From NCBI GenBank assembly GCA_945913025.1, contig CAMECJ010000001.1, forward strand, positions 124,001-188,000: a DNA stretch of 64,000 nucleotides. Reading direction: 5' to 3'. Source of the stretch: an uncultured Elusimicrobia bacterium. GTDB lineage: Bacteria > Elusimicrobiota > Elusimicrobia > Elusimicrobiales > Elusimicrobiaceae. Positions 27,284 through 34,801 of this stretch are shown one piece after another (within the stretch, counting starts at the first letter, position 1; every line of letters starts with the position of its first letter). The notes below the pieces were generated by a model. It had not been told where the DNA came from. It ran no database searches and was given only the letters and a program-made list of their open reading frames with translations. The position numbers and the translations under genes are program-made.

Positions 27284-28663
27284 TTACTTCTGTTCCGGCG
27301 CGTTTTTTGTTTCTTCCCGCCGCAGCTTGTCTTCGTCGACAGGCTGCGCAATTCCCAAGGTGCGCTGCGCTTCGTAAGCGGACACGGCGTACCCCATACC
27401 GGATCCCAGTTCCGGTTTGAGCGTGCGGGTGTTTATGCCGATAACTTTGCCCGTGGCTTTCAGCACCAGCGGCCCGCCCGAGTTGCCCCTGTTGATGGCC
27501 GCGTCTACCTGAATTTCATCCGTACCGTTATAATCATTCAGCGCACTGATAATGCCCTGCGTTACTGTCCAGAATTTATCCTTTGGGCTGCCCAGCACGA
27601 GTACCGTGTCGCCCGTTTGATAATGCGAACGGTCCGCGTCCAATTTAAAGAACGGGAATTCCCCCTCCGCTTTTAAGAGGGCAACGTCGCGCTGTTTGTT
27701 TACTTTGACCACGCGGGCATAACGGAAGGGCGGTTCGTTTTGAAAAGGCGTAAAAGGAAAATCTTTATACAGGTAGAAGCGTACGTCCCGATGGTTTTCC
27801 ACCACGTGGGCGTTAGTCAGTATATATCCGTTGGGGCTGATGAAAAATCCGCTTCCGTGCGAGTCGGACGTTTCTAAATAAACCGTTTTTTCCAGCATTT
27901 CCCGATAAGCTCCGTCGCGCCGCGGCAATAATTCCTGATCGTGCGCGCGGGAAAGCGTAGCGCGGTTTTCTTCCAAATTATTCATAATTTCGGATAAACA
28001 GTCCCGTAAATCTTTCTCCAAATTTTTACGCAAACTGCTGCCGCTGCTTTGCATAAACGCCGGCGACAGTACCGGATACAACAGCGTCAGCGTAACACGG
28101 TTGAACCAATACAACCCTTGGGACAGAGCATTTAAGGATATATCGTGACGGCGGGAAGCTTCCAATACTAAGGTAGCTTGACGGGAGTTGGGCTGGCGCA
28201 GCGTCAAGCGCACGGTCGTTTTAAACCCCGGGTGGTAGCGTTTTTCACGCCATGCCAAATGATCCGTTTCCGCCACAACGTAACGGTAATGAATATTATT
28301 CTCTTCTACGGAATAATCGATTTCCGCCACATAATCATACTGGGAAGATAAGCGTTTTCCTCCCGCCTCCACCCGCGTGAACAGAGTGCCGAGCGCATCA
28401 GCCGCCGCAACGGCGGCGCCGTCATCCGTGCGGAAGATATATTGGGCAGGAATATAGCGGTCCAGCCCGTCCATCGTTACGGTTTGTTGGATAAAGCGGT
28501 CCGTTACTACCAAAACGGACAAATCAATTTTATCCGGAAAAGAGGGTTTTTTATAGATGTTGCAGCGGATGCGTCCGTGATAAGTGCACCCCGCCGACAA
28601 GAAACATAAGGAAACAAGCACTGCGCAAACGGCGCGGCACAAATGGGATGCGTGGAAATTCAT
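27284..28663 (-). CDS. Lipoprotein with C-terminal trypsin-like (HtrA-type) protease domain
   Basis: 459 residues. A lipoprotein signal ends at Cys26 (FLSAGC). Residues about 45-260 form an unrecognised domain with TolB-like or CsgG-like beta character. Residues 262-440 are a chymotrypsin-fold protease with the triad His286 ('LTNAHVVEN'), Asp326 ('DVALLKAEG') and Ser395 ('NRGNSGGPLV'). There is no PDZ domain, so it is not a standard DegP. Probably a membrane-tethered periplasmic protease. The -10 box TATAAT lies 8 nt before ATG with no ribosome binding site between them. Confidence 0.85.
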   Translation of the reverse strand: MNFHASHLCRAVCAVLVSLCFLSAGCTYHGRIRCNIYKKPSFPDKIDLSVLVVTDRFIQQTVTMDGLDRYIPAQYIFRTDDGAAVAAADALGTLFTRVEAGGKRLSSQYDYVAEIDYSVEENNIHYRYVVAETDHLAWREKRYHPGFKTTVRLTLRQPNSRQATLVLEASRRHDISLNALSQGLYWFNRVTLTLLYPVLSPAFMQSSGSSLRKNLEKDLRDCLSEIMNNLEENRATLSRAHDQELLPRRDGAYREMLEKTVYLETSDSHGSGFFISPNGYILTNAHVVENHRDVRFYLYKDFPFTPFQNEPPFRYARVVKVNKQRDVALLKAEGEFPFFKLDADRSHYQTGDTVLVLGSPKDKFWTVTQGIISALNDYNGTDEIQVDAAINRGNSGGPLVLKATGKVIGINTRTLKPELGSGMGYAVSAYEAQRTLGIAQPVDEDKLRREETKNAPEQK

Positions 28664-28705
28664 AATAATTTATTATATCAAAAAACGCTTCCTTCCACGG
28701 CAACG

Positions 28706-29386
28706 TTACTGGAGAGAAAAACTGTTTAATTCTCCAGCCGTATACGCCAATACGCGTTGAGTCCAAGTCAACAGTTTTTCATCTGAGCCGGCCGGAAAAT
28801 TCCCTTCTAAAAGAATGTTTAAAATTTCCGCATCCATTCCTTCCAATTCTTGCAAGAGATCTGTTTTAGAAGAAAGATATCTTCCGCTCCGCGCAAAATG
28901 TACCGCCTGCAGCACAAAAAACGCTCCTTTATATAACTGTGCCAAAAATTTCGGCGTCATTGTACCGTGTACTTGCGTATGGCAAAGCGAGTGAAAAAGC
29001 GTTCCGGCCCCTGTTTGTGCCGCTTCCAAAGCGTCTTTTCGGGAGGGTTTAGGCAAAATATCCTCAAAAGAGCCGTAGAGCGTTTTCGTGTCAAAAGAAA
29101 ATTGAAAAAGCTCCGCACGCGGCCAATTTTTCAAATCCTCCCGTCCGGAAATAAACCCGCATGCGGGGTGCGAAGAAGCGGGCATTTGTGCCAGCAGATT
29201 TTTATAAACCGCCAAATCCTGCGGGGATAAATCGTCAAGGATAACGACGGCGTCAATATCGCTTTGTTCGTGCGCTTCCCCCCTGTTAAAACTGCCCTGC
29301 AGACCTACGGCCGCCAAACGCGCGCCGAAAGCGTCTTTCAGGCGGCGAGTCAGTTCGCCCATCCAATCATTAATGTTAAATGTCAT
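28706..29386 (-). CDS. Nucleotidyltransferase-domain protein
   Basis: 226 residues from ATG 29386 (AGGAG 8 nt upstream; a GTG directly before it is possible). The N-terminal 'LAAVGLQGSFNRGEAHEQSDIDAVVILDDL' (about residues 25-54) is the GSxxRG...SDID active site of the pol-beta nucleotidyltransferase superfamily, as in antibiotic adenylyltransferases and MNT toxins or antitoxins. The helical C-terminus (about 120-226) resembles the substrate- or HEPN-like lobes of such proteins. The target is unknown, and no obvious partner gene is adjacent. Confidence 0.8.
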   Translation of the reverse strand: MTFNINDWMGELTRRLKDAFGARLAAVGLQGSFNRGEAHEQSDIDAVVILDDLSPQDLAVYKNLLAQMPASSHPACGFISGREDLKNWPRAELFQFSFDTKTLYGSFEDILPKPSRKDALEAAQTGAGTLFHSLCHTQVHGTMTPKFLAQLYKGAFFVLQAVHFARSGRYLSSKTDLLQELEGMDAEILNILLEGNFPAGSDEKLLTWTQRVLAYTAGELNSFSLQ

Positions 29387-29437
29387 CACGGATCTCCTGG
29401 AGAATAAAAACTAAACTCCTTACTGAATAAAAAAGAG

Positions 29438-29472
29438 GAAACTCCCCAGACGAAAAAAGTCTGGAGAGTTTC
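29438..29472 (-). terminator. Terminator of rpsO-pnp
   Basis: GAAACTCTCCAGAC and GTCTGGGGAGTTTC form a long stem with one G-U pair around an AAAAAA/TTTTTT loop, with T-rich sequence beyond on the minus strand. It lies 19 nt after the pnp stop. Confidence 0.9.
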
Positions 29473-29490
29473 TTATTTTACTGCGTGAAA

Positions 29491-31602
29491 CTATTTCAGC
29501 AAGGCTTTGCGGGATAAGCGCACTTTGCCGTTATTATCGATTTCCACGCATTTTACTTCGACAATGTCGCCCAAGTGGAGCACGTCTTCCACTTTGTTGA
29601 TGCGGTGTTTTTCGATTTCGGAAATGTGCAAGAGTCCGTCCTTGCCGGGCAAGATTTCCACAAACGCGCCAAACGGCTGAATGGAAACCACTTTTCCTTT
29701 GTAGATTTTATTGACTTCCGCTTCCGCGGTCATCATATCAATCTCGGCTTTGGCCATATCCAAGCGGTCGGCGTTGGCGGCGGCGATGGTTACCGTTCCG
29801 TCTTCGGCGATGTCAATCTTGGTTTCGGTGGTTTCAGTAATGCGTTTAATGTTTTTGCCGCCAGGGCCGATTAACGCGCCGATTTTGTCCACGGGGATTC
29901 TCATTTTGAAGATGACGGGAGCAAAGCGGGAAACTTCTTTCTTCGGCTCGGCAATCGTTTTCTCCATATGATCCATAATGAACATACGGCCTTCAGTGGC
30001 TTGTCTGATGGCTTGATGTAAAACATCCAGTGGGATACCCGTTTTCAGTTTTACGTCCATCTGGAAGGCCGTAATACCTTTGCGGGAACCGGTCAGTTTA
30101 AAGTCCATATCGCCCAAGTGGTCTTCCAGGCCCATAATGTCGGACAGAACAACAAATTTGCCGTCGCCCGAAATGGCGCCCATCGCAATACCGGAGCAGG
30201 GCGATTTCATCGGCACGCCCGCGTCAAACAAGGCTAACGAACCGCCGCAGACGCTGGCCATAGAGGAAGATCCGTTGGATTCCATAATGTCGGACACGAC
30301 GCGAATCGTGTACGGGAATTCTTCTTCGCTCGGGATAAGCGGCATTAAGGCGCGGCGGGCAAGTTCCCCGTGACCGATTTCGCGGCGGCCCGGAGAGCGG
30401 TCCGGTTTGCATTCGCCGGTAGAGTAACCCGGAAAATTGTAGTGCAGCATAAAGCGTTCGTAGGTGGTGTCGTCCAACCCTTCAACCATTTGCTGGTCGT
30501 CCGGCGTACCTAAGGTGGCTACGGCCAAGGACTGGGTCTGCCCGCGGGTGAACAAAGCCGAACCGTGAGCGCGCGGCAAGAGGCCGACCATAGAGCTCAA
30601 AGGTCTGATTTCGGTCGGTTTGCGGCCGTCCACGCGCACGCCTTCGTGCAGCACGAGGTTGCGGGATTCTTCATACATAATGTTTTCCAAAGCGATACCG
30701 GCATACATAGCGGCGTTATCGCCGTAAGCGGCGGTAAGTTCTTCGGTGAAGGACTTTTTCAGCGCAGCCACTTGGTTGTCGCGGGTTTGCTTGTCGGAAA
30801 ACGCGTGCAGAATCTTTTTGGCTTCTTCGCGGAATTTGCCGTTGGCCAAATCGACCACTTCCTGCGGCAGTTTTTCCACGACGTATTCAAATTTCGGTTT
30901 GCCGGCCAGTTCGCGCAGTTTAAGCTGCACGTCGCACATTTTGTCAATTTCCGGCTTGGCGGTTTCCATCGCCTTGATAATGGCTTCTTCTTCCACTTCT
31001 TTGGCGCCGCCTTCCACCATCAAAAGCCCCTGTTTGGAGCCGGCGATAACAAGGTCCATATCGCAGGACTCTTGTTCTTCTTTGGTGGGGTTGACGATGT
31101 ACTGCCCGTCTTTGCGGCCGATACGCACGGCGGCTACGGGTTCGTTAAACGGAATGTTGGAAATGACTAATGACGCGGACGAGGCCAAAACGGACAAGAT
31201 GTCGGCGTCGTGTTTTTCGTCGCTGGAAATGACCATCGCCGTTACGCTGGTTTCGCAGGCGAAGCCTTCGGGGAAAATCGGGCGGATGGTGCGGTCAATA
31301 ATGCGGGAAGAGAGCGTTTCTTTTTTGCTCGGTCTGCCTTCGCGTTTGAAAAAACCGCCGGGGATTTTTCCCGCGGCGTAGGTTCTTTCTTTATAATTGA
31401 CGGTAAGCGGCATAAAATCGGAAATGCCCGGTTTTTGCTCTTTGGTGGAAACGGAAGCCGCGAGCACCATGGTATCGCCCATCGTGGCTACGACGGCACC
31501 GTCGGCCTGTTTAGCCATTAAACCGGTTTGCAGTTTAATGGTTTCGTTTCCGACGGTTACTTCCACTTCGTGGATGTCGAATTTATGGTTAAAATTTTGC
31601 AT
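29491..31602 (-). CDS. pnp: Polynucleotide phosphorylase
   Basis: 703 residues, standard length. Two RNase PH-like cores are seen ('GKIPGGFFKREGRPSKKETLSSRIIDRTIRPIFP' and 'LFTRGQTQSLAVATLGT', 'GYSTGECKPDRSPGRREIGHGELARRAL'), with the catalytic 'SDIMGLEDHLGDMDFKLTGSRKGITAFQMDVK' region. A KH domain ('KIGALIGPGGKNIKRITETTETKIDIAEDGTV') and an S1 domain ('YKGKVVSIQPFGAFVEILPGKDGLLHISEI') form the C-terminus. It degrades RNA 3'-5' by phosphorolysis. The rpsO-pnp order is the widely conserved operon. Confidence 0.98.
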   Translation of the reverse strand: MQNFNHKFDIHEVEVTVGNETIKLQTGLMAKQADGAVVATMGDTMVLAASVSTKEQKPGISDFMPLTVNYKERTYAAGKIPGGFFKREGRPSKKETLSSRIIDRTIRPIFPEGFACETSVTAMVISSDEKHDADILSVLASSASLVISNIPFNEPVAAVRIGRKDGQYIVNPTKEEQESCDMDLVIAGSKQGLLMVEGGAKEVEEEAIIKAMETAKPEIDKMCDVQLKLRELAGKPKFEYVVEKLPQEVVDLANGKFREEAKKILHAFSDKQTRDNQVAALKKSFTEELTAAYGDNAAMYAGIALENIMYEESRNLVLHEGVRVDGRKPTEIRPLSSMVGLLPRAHGSALFTRGQTQSLAVATLGTPDDQQMVEGLDDTTYERFMLHYNFPGYSTGECKPDRSPGRREIGHGELARRALMPLIPSEEEFPYTIRVVSDIMESNGSSSMASVCGGSLALFDAGVPMKSPCSGIAMGAISGDGKFVVLSDIMGLEDHLGDMDFKLTGSRKGITAFQMDVKLKTGIPLDVLHQAIRQATEGRMFIMDHMEKTIAEPKKEVSRFAPVIFKMRIPVDKIGALIGPGGKNIKRITETTETKIDIAEDGTVTIAAANADRLDMAKAEIDMMTAEAEVNKIYKGKVVSIQPFGAFVEILPGKDGLLHISEIEKHRINKVEDVLHLGDIVEVKCVEIDNNGKVRLSRKALLK

Positions 31603-31608
31603 TAGGTG

Positions 31609-31878
31609 TTATTTCCTTAATTTAAGTTCTTGGGTAAGTTTTTGGTATTTTTCAAAGTCGGTTCTTTTCAAGTAAGCCAAGAGGCGTTTTCTTTGTCCGA
31701 CCAATTTGTTGAGGCCTCTTTCGCCCGCAAAATCTTTCGGGTTGGCTTTCAAGTGGTTGGAAATATATTGGATGCGTTCCGTAATAAGCGCAATCTGCAC
31801 CGCAGCGGAACCGGTGTCGTTGGCGCCATTTTGGAATTTGCTGATGATATTTTTTCTGTCTTGCATCGAAAGTACCAT
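31609..31878 (-). CDS. rpsO: Ribosomal protein S15
   Basis: 89 residues from ATG 31878, matching the usual S15 length and register ('MVLSMQDRKNIISKFQNGAND' aligning with the MSLS start of E. coli S15). 'DTGSAAVQIALITERIQYISNHLK' and 'RGLNKLVGQRKRLLAYLKRTDFEKYQKL' are the 16S rRNA-binding helices. Neither this ATG nor the one 12 nt downstream has a clear Shine-Dalgarno, consistent with initiation being governed by the structured leader. It is followed by pnp after 6 nt. Confidence 0.96.
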   Translation of the reverse strand: MVLSMQDRKNIISKFQNGANDTGSAAVQIALITERIQYISNHLKANPKDFAGERGLNKLVGQRKRLLAYLKRTDFEKYQKLTQELKLRK

Positions 31879-31985
31879 TGTTTTGTACACTTAGACTGAA
31901 CCCTGCCGACCAAGCGTTCTTTATCCGAAAGAACACCGAGCCGGAGAACAGCCTTCTCCTATATTTAATTTTTATACTTACTAAA
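31879..31985 (-). promoter_or_regulatory. Structured leader of rpsO, probable S15 autoregulation site
   Basis: The minus strand upstream of rpsO has hairpin GGAGAA-GGCTG-TTCTCC (plus 31943-31959) and hairpin GTTCTTT-CGGAT-AAAGAAC (plus 31916-31934), with a TATAAT -10 at plus 31996-32001. S15 represses its own mRNA through structured leaders in many phyla, but the leader classes differ, and assignment to S15 control here is by position and structure only. Confidence 0.6.
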
Positions 31986-32030
31986 GTACATACTAATTAT
32001 AACAAATTAATCCGGCCGAGGGAAAGCCCT

Positions 32031-32465
32031 TTATAAATGGCGGTTTTCTTCCGGTGCGGGGCCGTATTCGTTGGCATAAGGGGAACCCTCTTGGGAAGTC
32101 AACTCCCGCGCAAAGTCCATGCCCAGAATCCCCCTGCAACCATGTGTAACGGTATAGAATGCGCTGTACCCCAAATCGTGTCCTCTGCGTATAACGGCGG
32201 ATAGCATAGTAAAAAATAAAACCAGCAGGGCCGCCACTCCATAAGAAGGAGACGTCCGGTCGATTGCACCGGTAATAAGGCGAAAGATTTTACTGTCCGG
32301 AAACCGATAATCCAATATCCAAATGAATAGTACTGCCGACAGCATCACAAAAGATATCGTCCATATGCAATAACGGTACTCCTTCGCGCTCGCGCGGCCG
32401 AACGGATACCAAAACAGCAGTATGCTTTTTAACGAATACTTTACGGCGTTAAATAAAAAGATCAT
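32031..32465 (-). CDS. DUF805-like membrane protein
   Basis: 144 residues with three hydrophobic helices. DUF805 hallmarks are 'FGRASAKEYRYCIWTI' near residue 22 and 'VIRRGHDLGYSAFYTV' near residue 91 (the family's RRLHD motif, with Gly for Leu). Near the end comes 'EGSPYANEYGPAPEE', the typical G-x-N-xYG-P tail. The function of DUF805 is not established. TATAAT lies 7 nt before ATG 32465 with no ribosome binding site, as for a leaderless mRNA. Two other DUF805 genes are at 43213 and 43846. Confidence 0.75.
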   Translation of the reverse strand: MIFLFNAVKYSLKSILLFWYPFGRASAKEYRYCIWTISFVMLSAVLFIWILDYRFPDSKIFRLITGAIDRTSPSYGVAALLVLFFTMLSAVIRRGHDLGYSAFYTVTHGCRGILGMDFARELTSQEGSPYANEYGPAPEENRHL

Positions 32466-32472
32466 ATAAAGT

Positions 32473-32478
32473 ATTATA
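32473..32478 (-). promoter_or_regulatory. -10 box directly upstream of the DUF805 start
   Basis: TATAAT on the minus strand (plus ATTATA) ends 7 nt before the ATG at 32465. Transcription would begin at or within a base or two of the start codon. No -35 of quality is seen. Confidence 0.5.
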
Positions 32479-32583
32479 ATAAATAAAATTTTACCGAATT
32501 AAAAATTTTTGCGCCGCAGCCGGTATATCATCACTTCATTCGTCCGTTAGACGAGCGCCGAAGGGAAGGTATATAAAACGAAC

Positions 32584-32606
32584 GCCCGCCGGAAATTCCG
32601 GCGGGC
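32584..32606 (-). terminator. Terminator of the 56-codon gene
   Basis: GCCCGCCGGA-AAT-TCCGGCGGGC is a perfect 10-bp hairpin. On the minus strand it is followed after 4 nt by TTTTATAT. It stands 41 nt after the stop of the small gene at 32648-32818. Confidence 0.75.
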
Positions 32607-32647
32607 ACGGGGTGTTCTTGTAGGAGGTTAGAAACACACATTTAAAA

Positions 32648-32818
32648 TTAATCCACAAGCCCCAAATCAACCGCTTGCTTATAAGGGGCATTTTCCAAAT
32701 CCAAATCCGCCAAAGTGCGAAAATGATTAAATTCGCGGGAAATCCAAGAGAACTCCCTGTCTAATCGCTGTTTTTTAAGAGCCTGCACAGCCACCGTTTC
32801 TGCATTTTTGGTTTCCAT
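32648..32818 (-). CDS. Small unrecognised protein, 56 residues
   Basis: A short reading frame supported by context: AAAGGAGG 9 nt before the ATG at 32818, an AT-rich promoter region, and a strong terminator after the stop. The peptide begins METKNAETVAVQALKKQRLD and ends in YKQAVDLGLVD. It is helical, charged and soluble, with no signal peptide, Cys pair or membrane segment. I do not recognise a family. Three copies or variants of the GGGTCC dyad stand in its upstream region. It could be a small regulator or an antitoxin-like protein, but no partner gene is adjacent. Confidence 0.65.
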   Translation of the reverse strand: METKNAETVAVQALKKQRLDREFSWISREFNHFRTLADLDLENAPYKQAVDLGLVD

Positions 32819-32854
32819 AAGGGCGTCCTCCTTTTATAATTTATAAATTTTATA

Positions 32855-32875
32855 CTATAAGAATAGCGCTTATAG
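32855..32875 (-). promoter_or_regulatory. Operator-like inverted repeat before the 56-codon gene
   Basis: CTATAAG (32855-32861) and CTTATAG (32869-32875) are a perfect 7-bp dyad with a 7-nt spacer. They overlap TATAGT, the best -10 candidate for the small gene on the minus strand. Confidence 0.45.
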
Positions 32876-32888
32876 ACGGGAAAAAACA

Positions 32889-32973
32889 GGGTCATTGGAC
32901 CCATATACCTCTGGAATTTGGACCCAACCAGATTTCCCGCGCCAGTCCCGCCGAAAAATAGGTCTTTGGACCT
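32889..32973. repeat. Three tandem variants of the GGGTCC dyad
   Basis: Plus-strand copies are GGGTCATTGGACCC (32889-32902), TGGAATTTGGACCCA (32912-32926) and AGGTCTTTGGACCT (32960-32973). They fill the region between the divergently oriented 56-codon gene and hydE. The last one contains TTGGAC, which serves as a -35-like hexamer 18 bp before the hydE -10 box. Further copies are at 9677-9696 and 39133-39146. Confidence 0.6.
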
Positions 32974-33001
32974 ATACTTTCCAATTTGATATACTGCTTA
33001 T

Positions 33002-34048
33002 ATGATGGATATGCAACCCATTTTAGCACGTGCCCTGCGGCAGGAAACGCTTTCCAAAACGGACATAGTTTCCCTTCTTTCTATTCCTGAACCGGCCCCG
33101 CTGTTTGACGCAGCCGACCAAGTGCGCCGGAAATTTGTGGGGGATGAGGTGTACCTGCGCGCGCTGATTGAGTTTTCCAATTATTGCAAAAATGATTGCT
33201 TGTATTGCGGAATCCGCCGTTCCAACGCGGCGGCGCAACGATACCGGCTGACGCCGCAGGGAATTATCCAAACGGCGCAAAAAGCCGTAGGGCTTGGCTA
33301 TAAAACAGTAGTGCTCCAATCGGGCGAGGACGTATGGTTTGACACGGATAAACTATGCCATATCATCCGCGAAATCAAAAAACTGGGCGCGGCGGTTACG
33401 CTGAGTATCGGCGAAAAAACGCGCGAAGAATACGCCGCTTACCGTCAGGCGGGTGCGGACCGCTATCTGCTGCGCCTTGAAACCGCCGACGAAGCGTTGT
33501 ACGAAAAATTGGATCCCGCTATGAGCTGGGACAACCGCGTCCGCTGTCTGTACGATTTAAAAGAATTGGGTTACGAAGTCGGCTCCGGCTCGCTTGTCGG
33601 CCTGCCCAACCAAACGCTTGAAAGTTTGGCGGACGATTTAATTTTCTTCAAAAATCTGCCCGTGGATATGGCGGGAATCGGGCCGTTTATCCCCCACCCG
33701 CAAACGCCGCTTGCCGCCGAAAGTACGCAAGGACACTTTGAACTGTCTTTAAAAATGATGGCTGTTATGCGTCTTTTACTGCCCGATATCAACATTCCCG
33801 CCACCACGGCGATGGAAACGCTTCACCCGCGCGGACGGCTGCTTGCGCTTGCGTGCGGGGCCAACGTGGTAATGCCTAACGCCACGGAAGGCAGCGCGCG
33901 TATCAAGTATGAATTATATCCCGGGAAAATCTGCACAGGGGAGGCGCCGGAACAATGCCGCGCGTGCATTCAGCGCAAGATAGAAAGTATTGGGCGCACC
34001 GTCAATTTTTCCTACGGTTTCCACGGCGACTTTTTAAAAGGAAAGTAA
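33002..34048 (+). CDS. hydE: [FeFe]-hydrogenase H-cluster radical SAM maturase HydE
   Basis: 348 residues. The radical SAM cluster is Cys62, Cys66 and Cys69 ('YCKNDCLYCGIRRSN'). Other conserved stretches are 'KTVVLQSGEDVWFD', 'VTLSIGEKTREEY', 'AGADRYLLRLETA', 'GSGSLVGLPNQTLESLADDL', 'GIGPFIPHPQTPLA' and 'LLPDINIPATTAMETL'. A second Cys cluster ('KICTGEAPEQCRAC') near the C-terminus separates HydE from BioB. HydE helps build the diiron subcluster. HydF, HydG and the hydrogenase are not in the window. No ribosome binding site precedes ATG 33002; TATACT ends 6 nt before it. Confidence 0.95.
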   Translation: MMDMQPILARALRQETLSKTDIVSLLSIPEPAPLFDAADQVRRKFVGDEVYLRALIEFSNYCKNDCLYCGIRRSNAAAQRYRLTPQGIIQTAQKAVGLGYKTVVLQSGEDVWFDTDKLCHIIREIKKLGAAVTLSIGEKTREEYAAYRQAGADRYLLRLETADEALYEKLDPAMSWDNRVRCLYDLKELGYEVGSGSLVGLPNQTLESLADDLIFFKNLPVDMAGIGPFIPHPQTPLAAESTQGHFELSLKMMAVMRLLLPDINIPATTAMETLHPRGRLLALACGANVVMPNATEGSARIKYELYPGKICTGEAPEQCRACIQRKIESIGRTVNFSYGFHGDFLKGK

Positions 34049-34077
34049 AACGGGCCAGGGAATTTCCTGTTGAATAC

Positions 34078-34653
34078 TTACCAGTTTTTAAAGCGTTCCA
34101 ATATTGCTTCTACCGGTTGTGTTTCGCGGGAAGAATACACCACCGCCTGACGGGTGGTCGGGTTAATCAGGCACAGACCGGAACAATGATCAAAAATCCA
34201 AAACGTGGGGCAATTCTCTGCACCGTTGCAAGACAAAGACACCGCGCCGCGCACTTTAATTACTCCTTCGTCATAATAATCCCCGTATTCATCGCGCAGT
34301 AACTGCCATACGCGTGTCCGCAGTGCGCGGGCATAAGGGCAAGTAGGGTTCATTATTTGCACCACATACTTTTTATTTCCCGACAAATACTGTTTGTAAG
34401 CGGGGTTGGATTTTATCCCGTTATACACGCTGGCGGGAATTGAAACAAGTTTGGTATGTGCTAGTCCCGCCGTACTGGGAGCACGTCGGGAGGCCGCAGC
34501 AGGTGCAAGGGGGGCAGCAGGTACAGACTGCGCGGAGTGCGCCCTACTATCTTTTTGATAGTAGGCAACCTCTCTGGTCAAAAATTTGCCGCCAAAAAAC
34601 AGAGAACCCATCATAAATATAAGAATACAAAGAGTTGAAATAATATCGCGCAT
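34078..34653 (-). CDS. Membrane-anchored thioredoxin-fold protein
   Basis: 191 residues. An N-terminal anchor (IISTLCILIFMMGSLFFGG, residues 4-22) is followed by an Ala/Pro/Ser-rich linker. The probable thioredoxin fold begins near residue 90 ('KKYVVQIMNPTCPYARALRTRVWQLL'), with a single-Cys CPYA site instead of CxxC. Three further Cys lie in 'LSCNGAENCPTFWIFDHCSG', followed by the cis-Pro-like 'GLCLINPTTRQAV'. Probably a periplasmic thiol-redox or disulfide protein; the active-site variant makes the chemistry uncertain. It is convergent with hydE, 29 nt apart. Confidence 0.6.
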   Translation of the reverse strand: MRDIISTLCILIFMMGSLFFGGKFLTREVAYYQKDSRAHSAQSVPAAPLAPAAASRRAPSTAGLAHTKLVSIPASVYNGIKSNPAYKQYLSGNKKYVVQIMNPTCPYARALRTRVWQLLRDEYGDYYDEGVIKVRGAVSLSCNGAENCPTFWIFDHCSGLCLINPTTRQAVVYSSRETQPVEAILERFKNW

Positions 34654-34732
34654 AAACTATCTTCTCAAAGAAATTTCTTTTATTATAACATAAAAAATTC
34701 AGATACATCTTTTCTTTAAATCAGAAATGTAT

Positions 34733-34738
34733 TACAAT
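34733..34738 (+). promoter_or_regulatory. -10 box of ppdK
   Basis: TACAAT at 34733-34738 stands about 64 nt before the chosen start of pyruvate phosphate dikinase. The opposite strand has TATAAT (plus 34682-34687) for the divergent thioredoxin-fold gene. Confidence 0.45.
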
Positions 34739-34801
34739 ATAGAAGACAAAAGCGGACACCCGTCCGTGCCGTGCTATTTTACATTGGAGAAACGACTATA
34801 T

